From Orcinus orca (taxonomy: Eukaryota; Chordata; Mammalia; Artiodactyla; Delphinidae): a stretch of DNA of 64,000 bases. The notes beneath the pieces are model-generated. The model was given only the letters and a program-made list of their open reading frames with translations. It was not told the origin of the DNA and did no database searches. Of the stretch, positions 12,901-22,180 are shown piece by piece (position 1 is the stretch's first letter; each line of letters opens with the position of its first letter). The position numbers and the translations under genes are program-made. The stretch covers positions 27,630,872 through 27,694,871 of the forward strand of contig NC_064562.1 of assembly GCF_937001465.1 (NCBI RefSeq), read 5' to 3'.

Positions 12901-14220
12901 TGGGGACAGTGTGTGTGTGTGGGGGGGCGGGAAACAAGGAAACTCCTCTCCTTTGACAAATGCACAGTCCTTAGTTAACTTCTCATTAGCAGTCTGTTCA
13001 CATCTCATTCCCATTAAGAGTATTCCGTTTTCTTTGTCTAAAGTGTTGAGTGGTTATGAATAGTAAGGATAGACTATCTGTAATTATTTTTTAATTATTA
13101 ATGGTTTTGTTAGATCCTTTCACTTTTACATTACATTTCTGTTAATGTAAGTTAAATCAAAATGTACTTCAGTTTCCAAGCTCTTCCCCAGTGTATTTTT
13201 TCATTCTTTCATAACATTACTTCAGATTTCTATAAGGTGTCTATGAGAAAGCTTGTCTTTCTGGAATCAACCTCACCATGCTAATAGATTCAGGGACCAT
13301 TCTATTCTGCAAATCCACTGGCCATAGCTTTAGTAATCACGAAATTTCTAAATTCCCAATAGTACTTAACGTCAGAGTCACAACATGTTACAAAAGTCAT
13401 TTGATATTAGCCAGTATCTTTAAGCTGAATTCAAGAGCATCTATTTTATTTAGTGCTCCCACATGAAGATCTTTTGGCACTTTATAGATATGCAGATTCT
13501 CAAGTAATTAGAAACCAAAGGAGAGGAGAAAATGAGTGAGTCTGAAAGGAACAGATATCAGAGCAAGAAACTACTGTCCTGGTTTTGTGGTCCAGCTAAA
13601 AATACTTTGAAGAGTAGTTTAGTCAGAACAAATATTCAAGCAGTGTGCCTTAGGAAGATAAAGACGAAAGGGGGGGGGAGAGAGAGAGAGAGAGAAAATT
13701 TCCCTGGAGAGAAAGAAAAAAAAGTGCACCTTTTAATCAATTTTTCCATCACCAGCAGAAGGGCACTTTTTGATGGGGCACTGTTCCTTCAGAGAAATGT
13801 TCCTGTCTTGTATTTACTAAGGTTCCTGATTTCAGGTCTAGTATTAAGCAACTCACACAAATTCAAGTACAGCCCCAGTGAGCAAAAAGAAGAGAGAACG
13901 GGTGAGGTTTTTTATTTTTAAACTACACGCAACACTCAGCCCCAGGGATCCTTGTACCGTTACAGTTGGTGACCTCGGGGAAAAAAGTTACTAGATCAGC
14001 TCTGAGGAGTGGGAAGAAGGGGGAGTCTAGTGCAGGGCAAAATTCCTGGCTGAGGTTGGGTGCAGCCACCCCCAAGGAATCAACGAAGGAAGCCAGATCT
14101 CAGCCCAAAGTATAGAGCTAACGTACACTGCACTGAACACGGACGCTACGAAAAATGACTGGATAAATTATGCAGAGGGATTTCTGGATTTCTTTCAAGT
14201 AATTAAGTTTCGATTTCTTG
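9990..14220. other. Intergenic sequence upstream of POU4F2
   Basis: No coding gene is recognised. Visible elements are a palindromic CRE TGACGTCA at 10751-10758, an (AT)n/self-complementary run at 11124-11146, a G run at 12919-12927 and a (GA)n tract at about 13679-13696. I could not assign any of it to a repeat family. Confidence 0.5.
10751..10758. promoter_or_regulatory. Palindromic CRE motif
   Basis: TGACGTCA is the full CREB/ATF consensus. It lies about 9.7 kb upstream of POU4F2 with no gene start nearby, so function is unknown. Confidence 0.3.
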
Positions 14221-15500
14221 CATTTATTTTAGTTCCAGGAAGCGCAAGGCGCCATGGATCGCAAAAGTCTTCATTGATTGTTCCAATGCTTTAAGTTTGA
14301 TTTCGTGACTGGACTTAACTTTGGGAAGAGAAACACACGGACCAAGGAGATTCACTACGACGAAAAATAACAGTTTCGTCGGGGAAAGTAAACACAGGGA
14401 CTCTTGCATGCGGACAGAACGCGGAGCTCCGCCTCTTCCCCCCCAGCCCCTTCCACGGAAGGTGGGGAGGGGAGAAACAGGTGTGAATCTGAGTGAGTGG
14501 GCGTGAGTGTTAGCACTTGTGTGTCTGCATGCGCGGGTGTGAGCGTGTCTGTGTCCGTGCCTGAGTGTGTGCGTCCCCGCGCTCTGGGGGGTGCGGAGCA
14601 CTCACACTTTCCCTCCGGCCGATGTTAATTCCTCGGCGCCTGTTATGTTTGCTCCAAAGGTTGGTCGACTCCAGTGGGTGAGTCAGCAGTCCCCGCGTGC
14701 GGGTTCCTCGCCACCCTCGGCCTCAGCCAACCTACCCTGCGGAATCGTGAAGGCGTCTAGGAGCCTCGCAGACATCCAGCGGGCCTGGGCCAGGCTGCGT
14801 CCCGCGTCCCTTCTTCCCAGTCAGTCTGCTTTTTTTGAAATTCAGCTCTGCGCGTTTCCCTCCACCGGGGAAAGAGAGAGCCGTTACTTTCCTTTCTACC
14901 TGGCCTCTTCTCATCCTCTTGTCCCCTGCCCGGCCACTGTCCTCTGTCCAGAATTATCTAGAGAGAGCCCCACTCGGCTCATTCGGCGACTACAGGGCCC
15001 TGGCCCTGGCGCAGGTCTCTCCCTACCCTCAAAGTGCGTCCTCCCGATCGCCAATGGCCATTTGTTTTTACCCCCGCCCCTCCCTTCGCTCTGCCAGGCC
15101 TTGATGGGAGGGCAGGAGTTGGCGAGCCCGAATTTTGATCTAGGAGGGCCTGGGAACTGCCGGATGCAGAGGTTTCCGGAGACACTTGCTGAGTGCTTGC
15201 AGTGAGAGGCGGTGAGAGAGAGAGTTAGCCAAGAAAGCACTGAGGCGAGGCTGTGCCCTCGGCCACAGGGGGTGCCTGGCAGCGTTGGGCGAAAGAGGGG
15301 CTCCTTAGAATCTCTAAGCGAGGTGGACTTGGGGCTCACGGGGGAGCCAGTGGAGAGAGAAAGTTAGAGACAAACACAAGAGCAGAGGTGGACGTGCTCG
15401 GAAGAGGAAAGGTGTTTGAGCAAAACGCACCCATACTCCCCGAACTTAGCCCCAGGACGTAAGAAACCCAGGAGAGCTCTCCTTCCCGGCCCTTCGCTCT
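14220..15500. promoter_or_regulatory. Upstream GC-rich block (possible CpG island)
   Basis: This is a moderately CpG-rich block about 5-6 kb upstream of POU4F2. Overlapping open frames on both strands (such as 14567-15205 plus and 14911-15339 minus) resemble no known protein. It could be a promoter of a non-coding transcript or a distal control region. Confidence 0.5.
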
Positions 15501-16729
15501 GTACCAGGCTCTCTGGGCGCTCCCAGAGGTCTCAATTTCAGGGATAATTCCCTCCTTTTTTTCTTTCTTGGTACTGCTGAGGCCATGGAGGAGTTTAATC
15601 ATCCCATATCCTTCTGCCCCAAGCTACAGAGTGCAGAGAGAGCTCAGAGGATCTGACGCTATTCAGAATCCAGAGACGATTGACCTTGAGGAGATGGGAT
15701 GGGGGAGAATCCATCCTTTCCCTCTTTCCTCCCTCAAACCCTCTTTACCCGAGATGGAGATGGTGCCTGAATAGGGTCAGATCTCTCTTTTAAGAAATCT
15801 TTCTTGTAATCCAACTCAGTTCTGTTTGAAATACAGAGAAATCACACTGCCCTTAATGGATTAAAATTTAATAAAACACATTAGGTCCAGTAAAATATGA
15901 ATGCACTGCTTAAAATTTTAGTACTAAATTAGGTCCCAGATACAGGAGAGGAGACAGTGATTTCTCCCCTCAGGATGGCTGCGGGCCGACTTCGGGGTGT
16001 GGGGGGCACCTGCTGCAGGGACCCCACTGCCCGGGAGCTTGGGTGGAACCTCAAGCGATTCCTCGCCCGTCGGATGGGAAGCTGGTCATGTCTATCCACA
16101 TCTGGCAGCGGGTGGGACAGAACCTATTGCTAAACAAAGAGGCTTGGTGAGAAGAAAAGGCGCCCCTCGTGTAGTCACACAGTTGATTCATTTTCCATTT
16201 CTCTACTTAAAAAAAAAATCACTTCTCTGTTTTCGGTTTATTAGGTAGATCTGAGGGTGTGCATAGGTGCCAGCGCAGATAGGTGCTGGGACATAAAAGT
16301 GTATGTTGAGGTTATATGAAGCAGATTTCCCATGTTGGGCCATTTGTTGCCACCCCTTGGGTTTATTCTCAACTTTCAGCTGTTTAGATGGTTTCTGCTA
16401 CCTGGGGGGCTGGAGTTTTACTTCCTCAGAGAGCAGCTTCCACGCTTGCTGGAGCACTTCGCAACATTGCCTGTGGACAAAACCGAAATGGGTTTTATTG
16501 ATATCACCGCAAAGACGTTGGTATTCTGGGCAATTCTGGTAGAAGAGATTGCAAGATTGCAAGTCGTGGTGTTGAAAGAAGAATTGCATTTTCACTCTAA
16601 TACAACACAATCACTGCTATTCACTTTTCACTTTGAGTGAGAAAAGGAGAAATCTAACTCTGACCTCTTTTTGAAAACATGTACATTTTCTAAGAGGAAG
16701 TGAATATGGGGAAATAAATTCTTGACTTG

Positions 16730-17165
16730 CTCTACAACTGCATATTAATTTATCTCACCTTGATAATTAGAATAAAGGGCTTCCTTTTTTCTGTCTGGAA
16801 TTAGAGATATCACTGAGAAGTAGCTGAAAGATTTTTCAAAGTTATATTGAATTAATTTAATGATATATTGATTTTAGCCACCAGGAAAATATTCTCTTGG
16901 GAGTTGTCCTGCTTAAAATAGTTTTAATCACTAAATTCCACATCAAACAAAGTTTGTCCAGTTATTTCAACAGTGCCCTCTTTATTTCATGAATTTATTT
17001 TGCTACCTTATTTACCATATGAAGTGGTGACAAGTGTTTAGCATTTTGGAGATCAGTTGTCAGTTGCTATTAAAATCAAGATTAATTCATATTAACGACA
17101 TGCATTTCTCAATACTCCCAGGTGACAACATACATTAAAACAACTATTGCAAGTAATTAAGCTCA
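16730..17165. promoter_or_regulatory. Candidate conserved non-coding element A
   Basis: This repeat-free AT-rich block contains GCATATTAAT (from 16740), close to the class-IV POU site, plus AATTAATTTAATGATA and TATTAACGACATGCAT. Enhancer status is inferred from composition and position about 3.5 kb upstream. Confidence 0.35.
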
Positions 17166-17559
17166 ATGAAGGGGGAGGGGAGAGGGAGAGGTTCAAAACA
17201 CCCCCAAATATTTGATTTTGCAATCCAAGTTCAGCTGACTGTTGCCACAATAATGCTTGGGAAACTCCTCAGGGTTGCTTTTCACTTTACATCTAATTAG
17301 GCACCTAATGAAAGAGAAGAATTTTTTCCCCTTGTGGTTTTTTTTCTCCTTGATATTCTTATGCCTTTATTTAAACACATAAACACACTGTTTAGGAGGT
17401 GTAATACCCAGAAGTTTCTCCCGTGAGCCACTTAGTATTATAATCTGGGGGAACTGGTAGATGCAGACCTTTGCCTTCCAGTTATTTTCCTCCTCCACTA
17501 TCACTTTTAGCCCTTTGGTTCTTACACAGTATTGATAGAATACATACTGAAAATATTTT

Positions 17560-18140
17560 AATGGATTTTTTTTAGGCTTTAGAGATGCTCAACAGTTTAT
17601 ACTAATTAGACCATCCAAAGCCTTTTGGAGATTAAGCAGATTGGACAACCCTTGTTAATTAGAACATAATTTGAAGTTTGAAATTATATCACTGATGAAG
17701 TAGTCTAATTAGTATGACGATATGTTAATGGACCAGTGAGACCCAGCAACACTGGAGTTTGGCGTGAACCTCTCCAAGGTTTGCACGAAAATCCTCCCCC
17801 CTATACCGACGTTAATAAAAGATTTCTATAGACTTCAGCGTTTCCACGATGACACACAATTTATAGTCCACACAATGCATTAGCCCATAGTACTGCTCAA
17901 TTTTTTCACTATTATGAAAACTAATAAATTCGTCAAGCTGAATTAAGCATACAAATCAGATGAGGCATAGCAGATTACACAGTGAAGCGCGGTGTCTCCC
18001 GAGCCTAAATGAAATTTCAATCTAATAATTCCTTCCTGGCCCAGTCATAATTTGTTTAGAGATGTTGTTCTACTTCTTTCAAAGCGCTATTCGCACTATA
18101 ATTAAATGATACTCAAGCCTTTAACTTTGATTTATTTTAT
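17560..18140. promoter_or_regulatory. Candidate conserved non-coding element B
   Basis: Repeat-free with many TAAT cores (ACTAATTAGACC, TTAATTAGAAC, TCTAATTAGTATG), about 2.2-2.8 kb upstream of POU4F2. This density suggests a homeodomain-regulated enhancer, but conservation could not be tested here. Confidence 0.4.
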
Positions 18141-20157
18141 TTCTCGAATCTTGAGACAGGGAGAGCTGTGCAATGTCATTTTTTTATTTCCTTGAAATTA
18201 CCCTGGCTGTTGTTGAGATAGAAATTAAACACCTAAGCATTTACTTGAACCGACCGGCACAAGACACATTCATTCATGTCAACACCCCCTCTCCAGTCCC
18301 GAGTCCAGGCTTCTCCGGGCTTCTGCTCAGGAACACGGCTGGTAGGAATTCCCTTCGGCTGCTATTTATTATTTTCCTCCACACAGGGGAGGAGGAAGGC
18401 AAGCCCCGGGGTTGCCAGGGGGTTAAGCACCATGGACAGAGCCCGTCGCGCGCCGTTTGCTGCAGCCTTCCTAGTACTCTGGCGACTCCCGAGGACTGAG
18501 CTCCCGACTTGAACCTGCCATCTCGCCCCGCAGGGGTCGTGGGTGAACGAGAGACCCCCTACTTGCCGCCGCCGCGGGGCTTCCAGGCGCTGACCACTCG
18601 AGGGTCCCCCTTCGCCACGCTCGTTCCCACTCTGTTTCGTCCCAGCGCGCGCCGGCGCCTCTCAGGCCTGCCGCCTGCTCTCGCACCTGCTCGCCTTCCC
18701 CAGGCACCGTGTGCCTGCACCTGCTTCCAGCCATCCCCGTCCGGGTCGGGCCACCGGCGGGCTCCAGCGTCCCGGTCTTAGGGCCTTCCACCCTCGCTTG
18801 TACCCCGCTCCTCCCGCGCTCCGGGGAGGTGACAGCAGCCCCAGCACAGAGGAAAGTAGAGAGAAGACCGGAGCGGGGAGGAGAGGAAGGCGGTGCGTGT
18901 GTGTGTGTGTAGGAGAGGTTGTCTGCTTCTTTTACAAATGGAACTAAGAGTGTGTGTCCACTTCTAAGAAAAGTGGTCCACGATGGGACAAAAGTGAGAG
19001 CAAAGTGTTGGCTAAAAATAGGCTCTCTGCACCGAGCGGCTGTGGAAATGAAGATAAGTGGGGCTTGTGCCAGCCCCTGAGGGCGTGTGTGTGTGTTTAT
19101 TAGTGTGTGTGTGTGGGGGGGGGAATATTCTGCAGCACATGCGCTCTGTGATCTCTGGCCCTGCCTCTCCGTCAGTTGCCCCTTCCTCCTTTGATTGCGG
19201 CTAATGAAGTGGCAGCGTTTGCCAGTGGATCCGCCCAAGACCCAACTCACACTGAACTGGAGACAGGGAGGAGGAAGAGGAAGATCCGGAGGAAGAGAAA
19301 AGAGGGTGGAGAGGAGTGTCTGTCGGTGGTGGCGTTGGGGGAGTACACGGGGGTCTGGCTGGCGGGGGCGGGGGTGGGGGAGGAGTCGCATGCGCATAGG
19401 CGACCGGAGCAGTCTCCTCCGCCGTCCAATCCGCTGAGAGCTGTGAGAAACCGAGTAAGAGAAAGCCCTGCAGCCCTGAGGACCCCAGGTCTCCTTGGCA
19501 CCAGGCACCCGCCAGGCCGAGGGGGCGCAGAGAGAAGCGCCGAGCGCTGTTCGTACCAGCCGGAAGCGCAGAGCAGAGCAGAGGATCCAGGTCGGCGGCA
19601 GGGTCCGCGTTCTCCACTGTGGTCGAGAGCCAGGGATCAGGGTCACCCGAGCTACGGGGAGAGGCGGGCCGAGTTGGGGGCGGAGGCCTGGAACTTCGCG
19701 GTAAGCAGGGGGCGGGGAGGCAGCTAGGTAAGAGGCGTTCCTTGTAGTCTAGGGAAAATCCCACCCAAGGCTCCCTTGGTCCGCAACTTTATTTAGTAGT
19801 TTCTTTTCCCCGCGAGGCGGAGACGGGAGTGGCAGAAGCAGGAGGGGCAGGAGGCCGGCTCTTAGGTAGGAAGTGCCCTGCGACTGGAGCGCAGACCTGG
19901 CCGGGGGTGGGGGGGGGTGGGTTTGAGCAGGGGCACTACTGTAAGTGAGAGCTGCGGGGCGCAGGGAAGGGGAGGCGGCATTAGAGCGCCGCGGGGGCAG
20001 GAAGGGGAGGTGGAGGGCGCGGCGGGGGAGCGGGAGGCGGGTGTCGGGAGAGCAGAAAGGACCAAAGCCTGGAGGAAGCCGAGAGGGAGAAGGGGCGACG
20101 CCAGAATCCGAGCAGGAGAAACCTGCGCTTTCAGGCAGGGGAGGGCGGGGGCGCGCG

Positions 20158-20187
20158 GGAGGGAGGGAGGGAGGGAGGGAGGGAGGC
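20158..20187 (+). repeat. (GGGA)n microsatellite in the POU4F2 core promoter
   Basis: About seven GGGA units sit 35-60 bp upstream of the TATA-like box. The guanine runs on the non-template strand could form a G-quadruplex, and the tract is likely to vary in length between individuals. Confidence 0.85.
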
Positions 20188-20220
20188 GGGGGTGAGGGGG
20201 CAGGCGCGGGGAGAGGGGAG

Positions 20221-20226
20221 TATAAC
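20221..20226 (+). promoter_or_regulatory. TATA-like box of POU4F2
   Basis: TATAAC lies in a GC-rich context (GGGGAG before, TCGGCGGCC after), about 270 bp before the ATG. It is the only TATA-like element in the GC-rich stretch just upstream of the coding region. It predicts initiation near 20250. Confidence 0.5.
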
Positions 20227-20249
20227 TCGGCGGCCGCGAAGCGCGGGGC

Positions 20250-20494
20250 AGTTTCGCATGCCCAGGTCTGCAGCCAGCGCCAAGCGGAGCCCAGCAACAG
20301 CGCAGACTGACCTCGTAGCCAGCGGTGGAGCGCGTAGCCGGGTCAAGGCGCGCCGAGCTCCGAGCGGCGGCGAGTGAGCGCAACTCCGCATCGCCCTTCC
20401 CCTCTCCGGCGCTCGCCCAGCGCTTCTGCGGAGGGTCCCGGCTACCGGGGCCAGTTGTGTGAGCCACATACAAGTGCGCGGGCAGGCCGGGAAG
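20250..20494 (+). other. POU4F2: POU4F2 presumed 5' UTR
   Basis: The interval runs from about 30 bp after a TATA-like motif to the initiator ATG. It is very GC-rich and holds one upstream ATG at 20258. The start is inferred from TATA spacing only; no transcript evidence is available here. Confidence 0.5.
20258..20377 (+). other. Upstream ORF (39 codons) in the POU4F2 leader
   Basis: An ATG at 20258 in a weak context (C at -3, C at +4) opens a 39-codon frame starting MPRSAASAKR and ending at TGA 20375-20377, 117 bp before the main ATG. It is Arg/Ala/Ser-rich, as expected from GC-rich sequence. If the transcription start is near 20250 the ATG lies only about 8 nt from the cap and would be poorly used. 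With a start further upstream it could damp translation. Confidence 0.4.
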
Positions 20495-22164
20495 ATGATG
20501 ATGATGTCCCTGAACAGCAAGCAGGCGTTCAGCATGCCGCACGGCGGCAGCCTGCACGTGGAGCCCAAGTACTCGGCATTGCACAGCGCCTCGCCCGGGT
20601 CCTCTGCACCCGCGGCGCCCTCCGCCAGCTCTCCTAGCAGCTCGAGCAATGCTGGCGGCGGTGGCGGCAGTGGCGGGGGCGGTGGAGGCCGGAGCAGCAG
20701 CTCCAGCAGCAGTGGCAGCAGCGGCGGCAGCGGCGGGGGCTCCGAGGCGATGCGGAGAGCATGTCTTCCAACCCCACCGGTGCGTATTTCTGCATAATCA
20801 CCGCTTAAAGGCACATTTTGACAGCCCCCTTTATCTGCTTGATGTTTTTTTCATGTCTGCACAGCAAATCACCCCGCACCTCCAACCAATTTCCCCCCTC
20901 CTTTCTTATGTATTCAGAGGGTCTTTCCTTTCATATTAATTTTTAAGACCTGGAATGTTGCCTGTGCGCGTGTTGTGTTGTGTTGTGTTTGCAGGCTCAC
21001 TTTCCTCCTCCTCGTGCACTCGTGGCTTCTCTCCGTGGCTTCCCTCCTCTCCTCCTCACCTGCTAGTTTCAGGATTGTTATTATTATTATTTTAATTTAT
21101 TTTTAACGTTCTGGGAATGTTGTAGGCGCGGCGGCGGTGTCGAGCTCTGGGCCGGAGCTTCCGGAGAGAGTGCGCACAATTCCCCGCTGAGAGTGATGTG
21201 TGCCTTTTACTTGCAATTGCAGAGCAATATATTCGGCGGGCTGGATGAGAGCCTGCTGGCCCGCGCTGAGGCTCTGGCGGCGGTGGACATCGTCTCCCAG
21301 AGCAAGAGCCACCACCATCACCCGCCCCACCACAGCCCCTTCAAGCCGGACGCCACCTACCACACCATGAATACCATCCCGTGCACGTCGGCTGCCTCTT
21401 CTTCGTCGGTGCCCATCTCGCACCCGTCCGCGCTGGCGGGCACGCACCACCACCACCACCACCACCACCATCACCACCATCAGCCTCATCAGGCGCTTGA
21501 GGGCGAGTTGCTGGAGCACCTGAGTCCCGGGCTAGCGCTGGGTGCCATGGCGGGCCCCGACGGCGCCGTGGTGTCCACTCCAGCTCACGCGCCGCCCATG
21601 GCTACCATGAACCCCATGCACCAAGCCGCTCTCAGCATGGCCCACGCGCACGGGCTGCCCTCACACATGGGCTGCATGAGCGACGTGGACGCCGACCCCC
21701 GGGACCTGGAGGCGTTCGCCGAGCGCTTCAAGCAGCGACGCATCAAGCTAGGGGTGACCCAGGCCGATGTGGGCTCCGCGCTGGCCAACCTTAAGATCCC
21801 CGGCGTGGGCTCGCTCAGCCAGAGCACCATCTGCAGGTTCGAGTCCCTCACGTTATCTCACAACAATATGATCGCGCTCAAACCCATCCTGCAAGCGTGG
21901 CTAGAGGAGGCGGAGAAGTCTCACCGCGAGAAGCTCACCAAGCCGGAGCTCTTCAACGGCGCGGAGAAGAAGCGCAAGCGCACGTCCATCGCGGCGCCGG
22001 AGAAGCGCTCGCTCGAAGCCTACTTCGCCATCCAGCCGCGGCCCTCTTCCGAGAAGATCGCCGCCATCGCTGAGAAGCTGGACCTTAAGAAGAACGTGGT
22101 GCGCGTCTGGTTCTGCAACCAGAGGCAGAAACAGAAAAGAATGAAATATTCCGCGGGCATTTAG
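20495..22164 (+). CDS. POU4F2: POU4F2 (BRN3B), class IV POU homeodomain transcription factor; join(20495..20779,21223..22164)
   Basis: This nuclear DNA-binding activator is known for retinal ganglion cell differentiation. Two coding exons give 408 residues, against 409 in human as I recall it. Exon 1 (95 codons) starts with four tandem Met codons; the first ATG has A at -3. It carries Gly-rich (about residues 53-66) and Ser/Gly-rich tracts and ends CCG|GTGCGT. Exon 2 starts after TTGCAATTGCAG with SNIFGGLDESLLARAEAL, which includes the POU-IV box (about 109-118). It continues with a His-rich segment (KSHHHHPPHH), a 12-His run (170-181), the POU-specific domain (about 249-326) and the homeodomain (about 344-403, recognition helix VVRVWFCNQRQKQKR), ending KYSAGI-stop. 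The intron is phase 0. The N-terminus MMMMSLNSKQAF and the Gly/Ser tracts separate it from POU4F1 and POU4F3. No frameshift or premature stop is seen, so it looks intact and functional. Expression is presumably developmental, with CpG-island control. Confidence 0.98.
20780..21222 (+). other. POU4F2: POU4F2 intron 1
   Basis: This 443-bp intron opens with GTGCGT and closes with a pyrimidine-containing TTGCAATTGCAG. It falls between complete codons (CCG|AGC), so it is phase 0. It is short and contains no repeat apart from a TTATT run near 21078. Its last 30 bases are open in frame with exon 2 and include two ATGs (see findings). Confidence 0.95.
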
Positions 22165-22180
22165 GAGACCCACGGCCTCT
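21120..22180 (+). promoter_or_regulatory. CpG-rich exon 2 block
   Basis: CpG density stays high across the second coding exon, as in other POU4 genes. The antisense frames here are reverse reads of the POU4F2 coding sequence. Confidence 0.7.

Larger units (their letters stand above)
15500..18170. other. Non-repetitive upstream interval with candidate enhancer blocks
   Basis: No gene is seen. From about 16730 the sequence is AT-rich and contains repeated TAATTA/ATTAAT-type homeodomain cores without any recognised transposon. Confidence 0.45.
18380..20760 (+). promoter_or_regulatory. CpG-rich promoter region of POU4F2 (CpG island)
   Basis: GC-rich, CpG-dense sequence runs through the promoter, leader and exon 1, with G-rich runs at 19346-19380 and 19900-19921. 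It contains long overlapping open frames on both strands (for example 18471-19646 minus), which are expected where stop codons are rare. None resembles a known protein. A (TG)n run lies at 18896-18911 and another near 19086-19113. Confidence 0.8.

Noticed and set aside
14567..15205. 212-codon plus-strand frame
   Set aside because: GC-driven; overlaps other equally long frames on both strands; no domain or plausible splice structure.
15250..15285. CTCF-like site (GGCCACAGGGGGTGCC)
   Set aside because: One base short of the usual spacing in the core motif, so not supported well enough to annotate.
18471..19646. 391-codon open frame on the minus strand upstream of POU4F2
   Set aside because: It lies in a CpG-rich promoter with long frames on both strands, contains low-complexity Pro/Ser/His-Thr repeats from TG/CA runs, and resembles no known protein.
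19862..20814. Minus-strand frames of 227 and 240 codons across POU4F2 exon 1
   Set aside because: These are antisense reads of GC-rich repeats and the POU4F2 exon; the Pro/Leu runs are the reverse of Gly/Ser codons.
21103..21519. 138-codon minus-strand frame with a Val-rich run
   Set aside because: It is the reverse complement of the 12-His codon run and neighbouring POU4F2 coding sequence.
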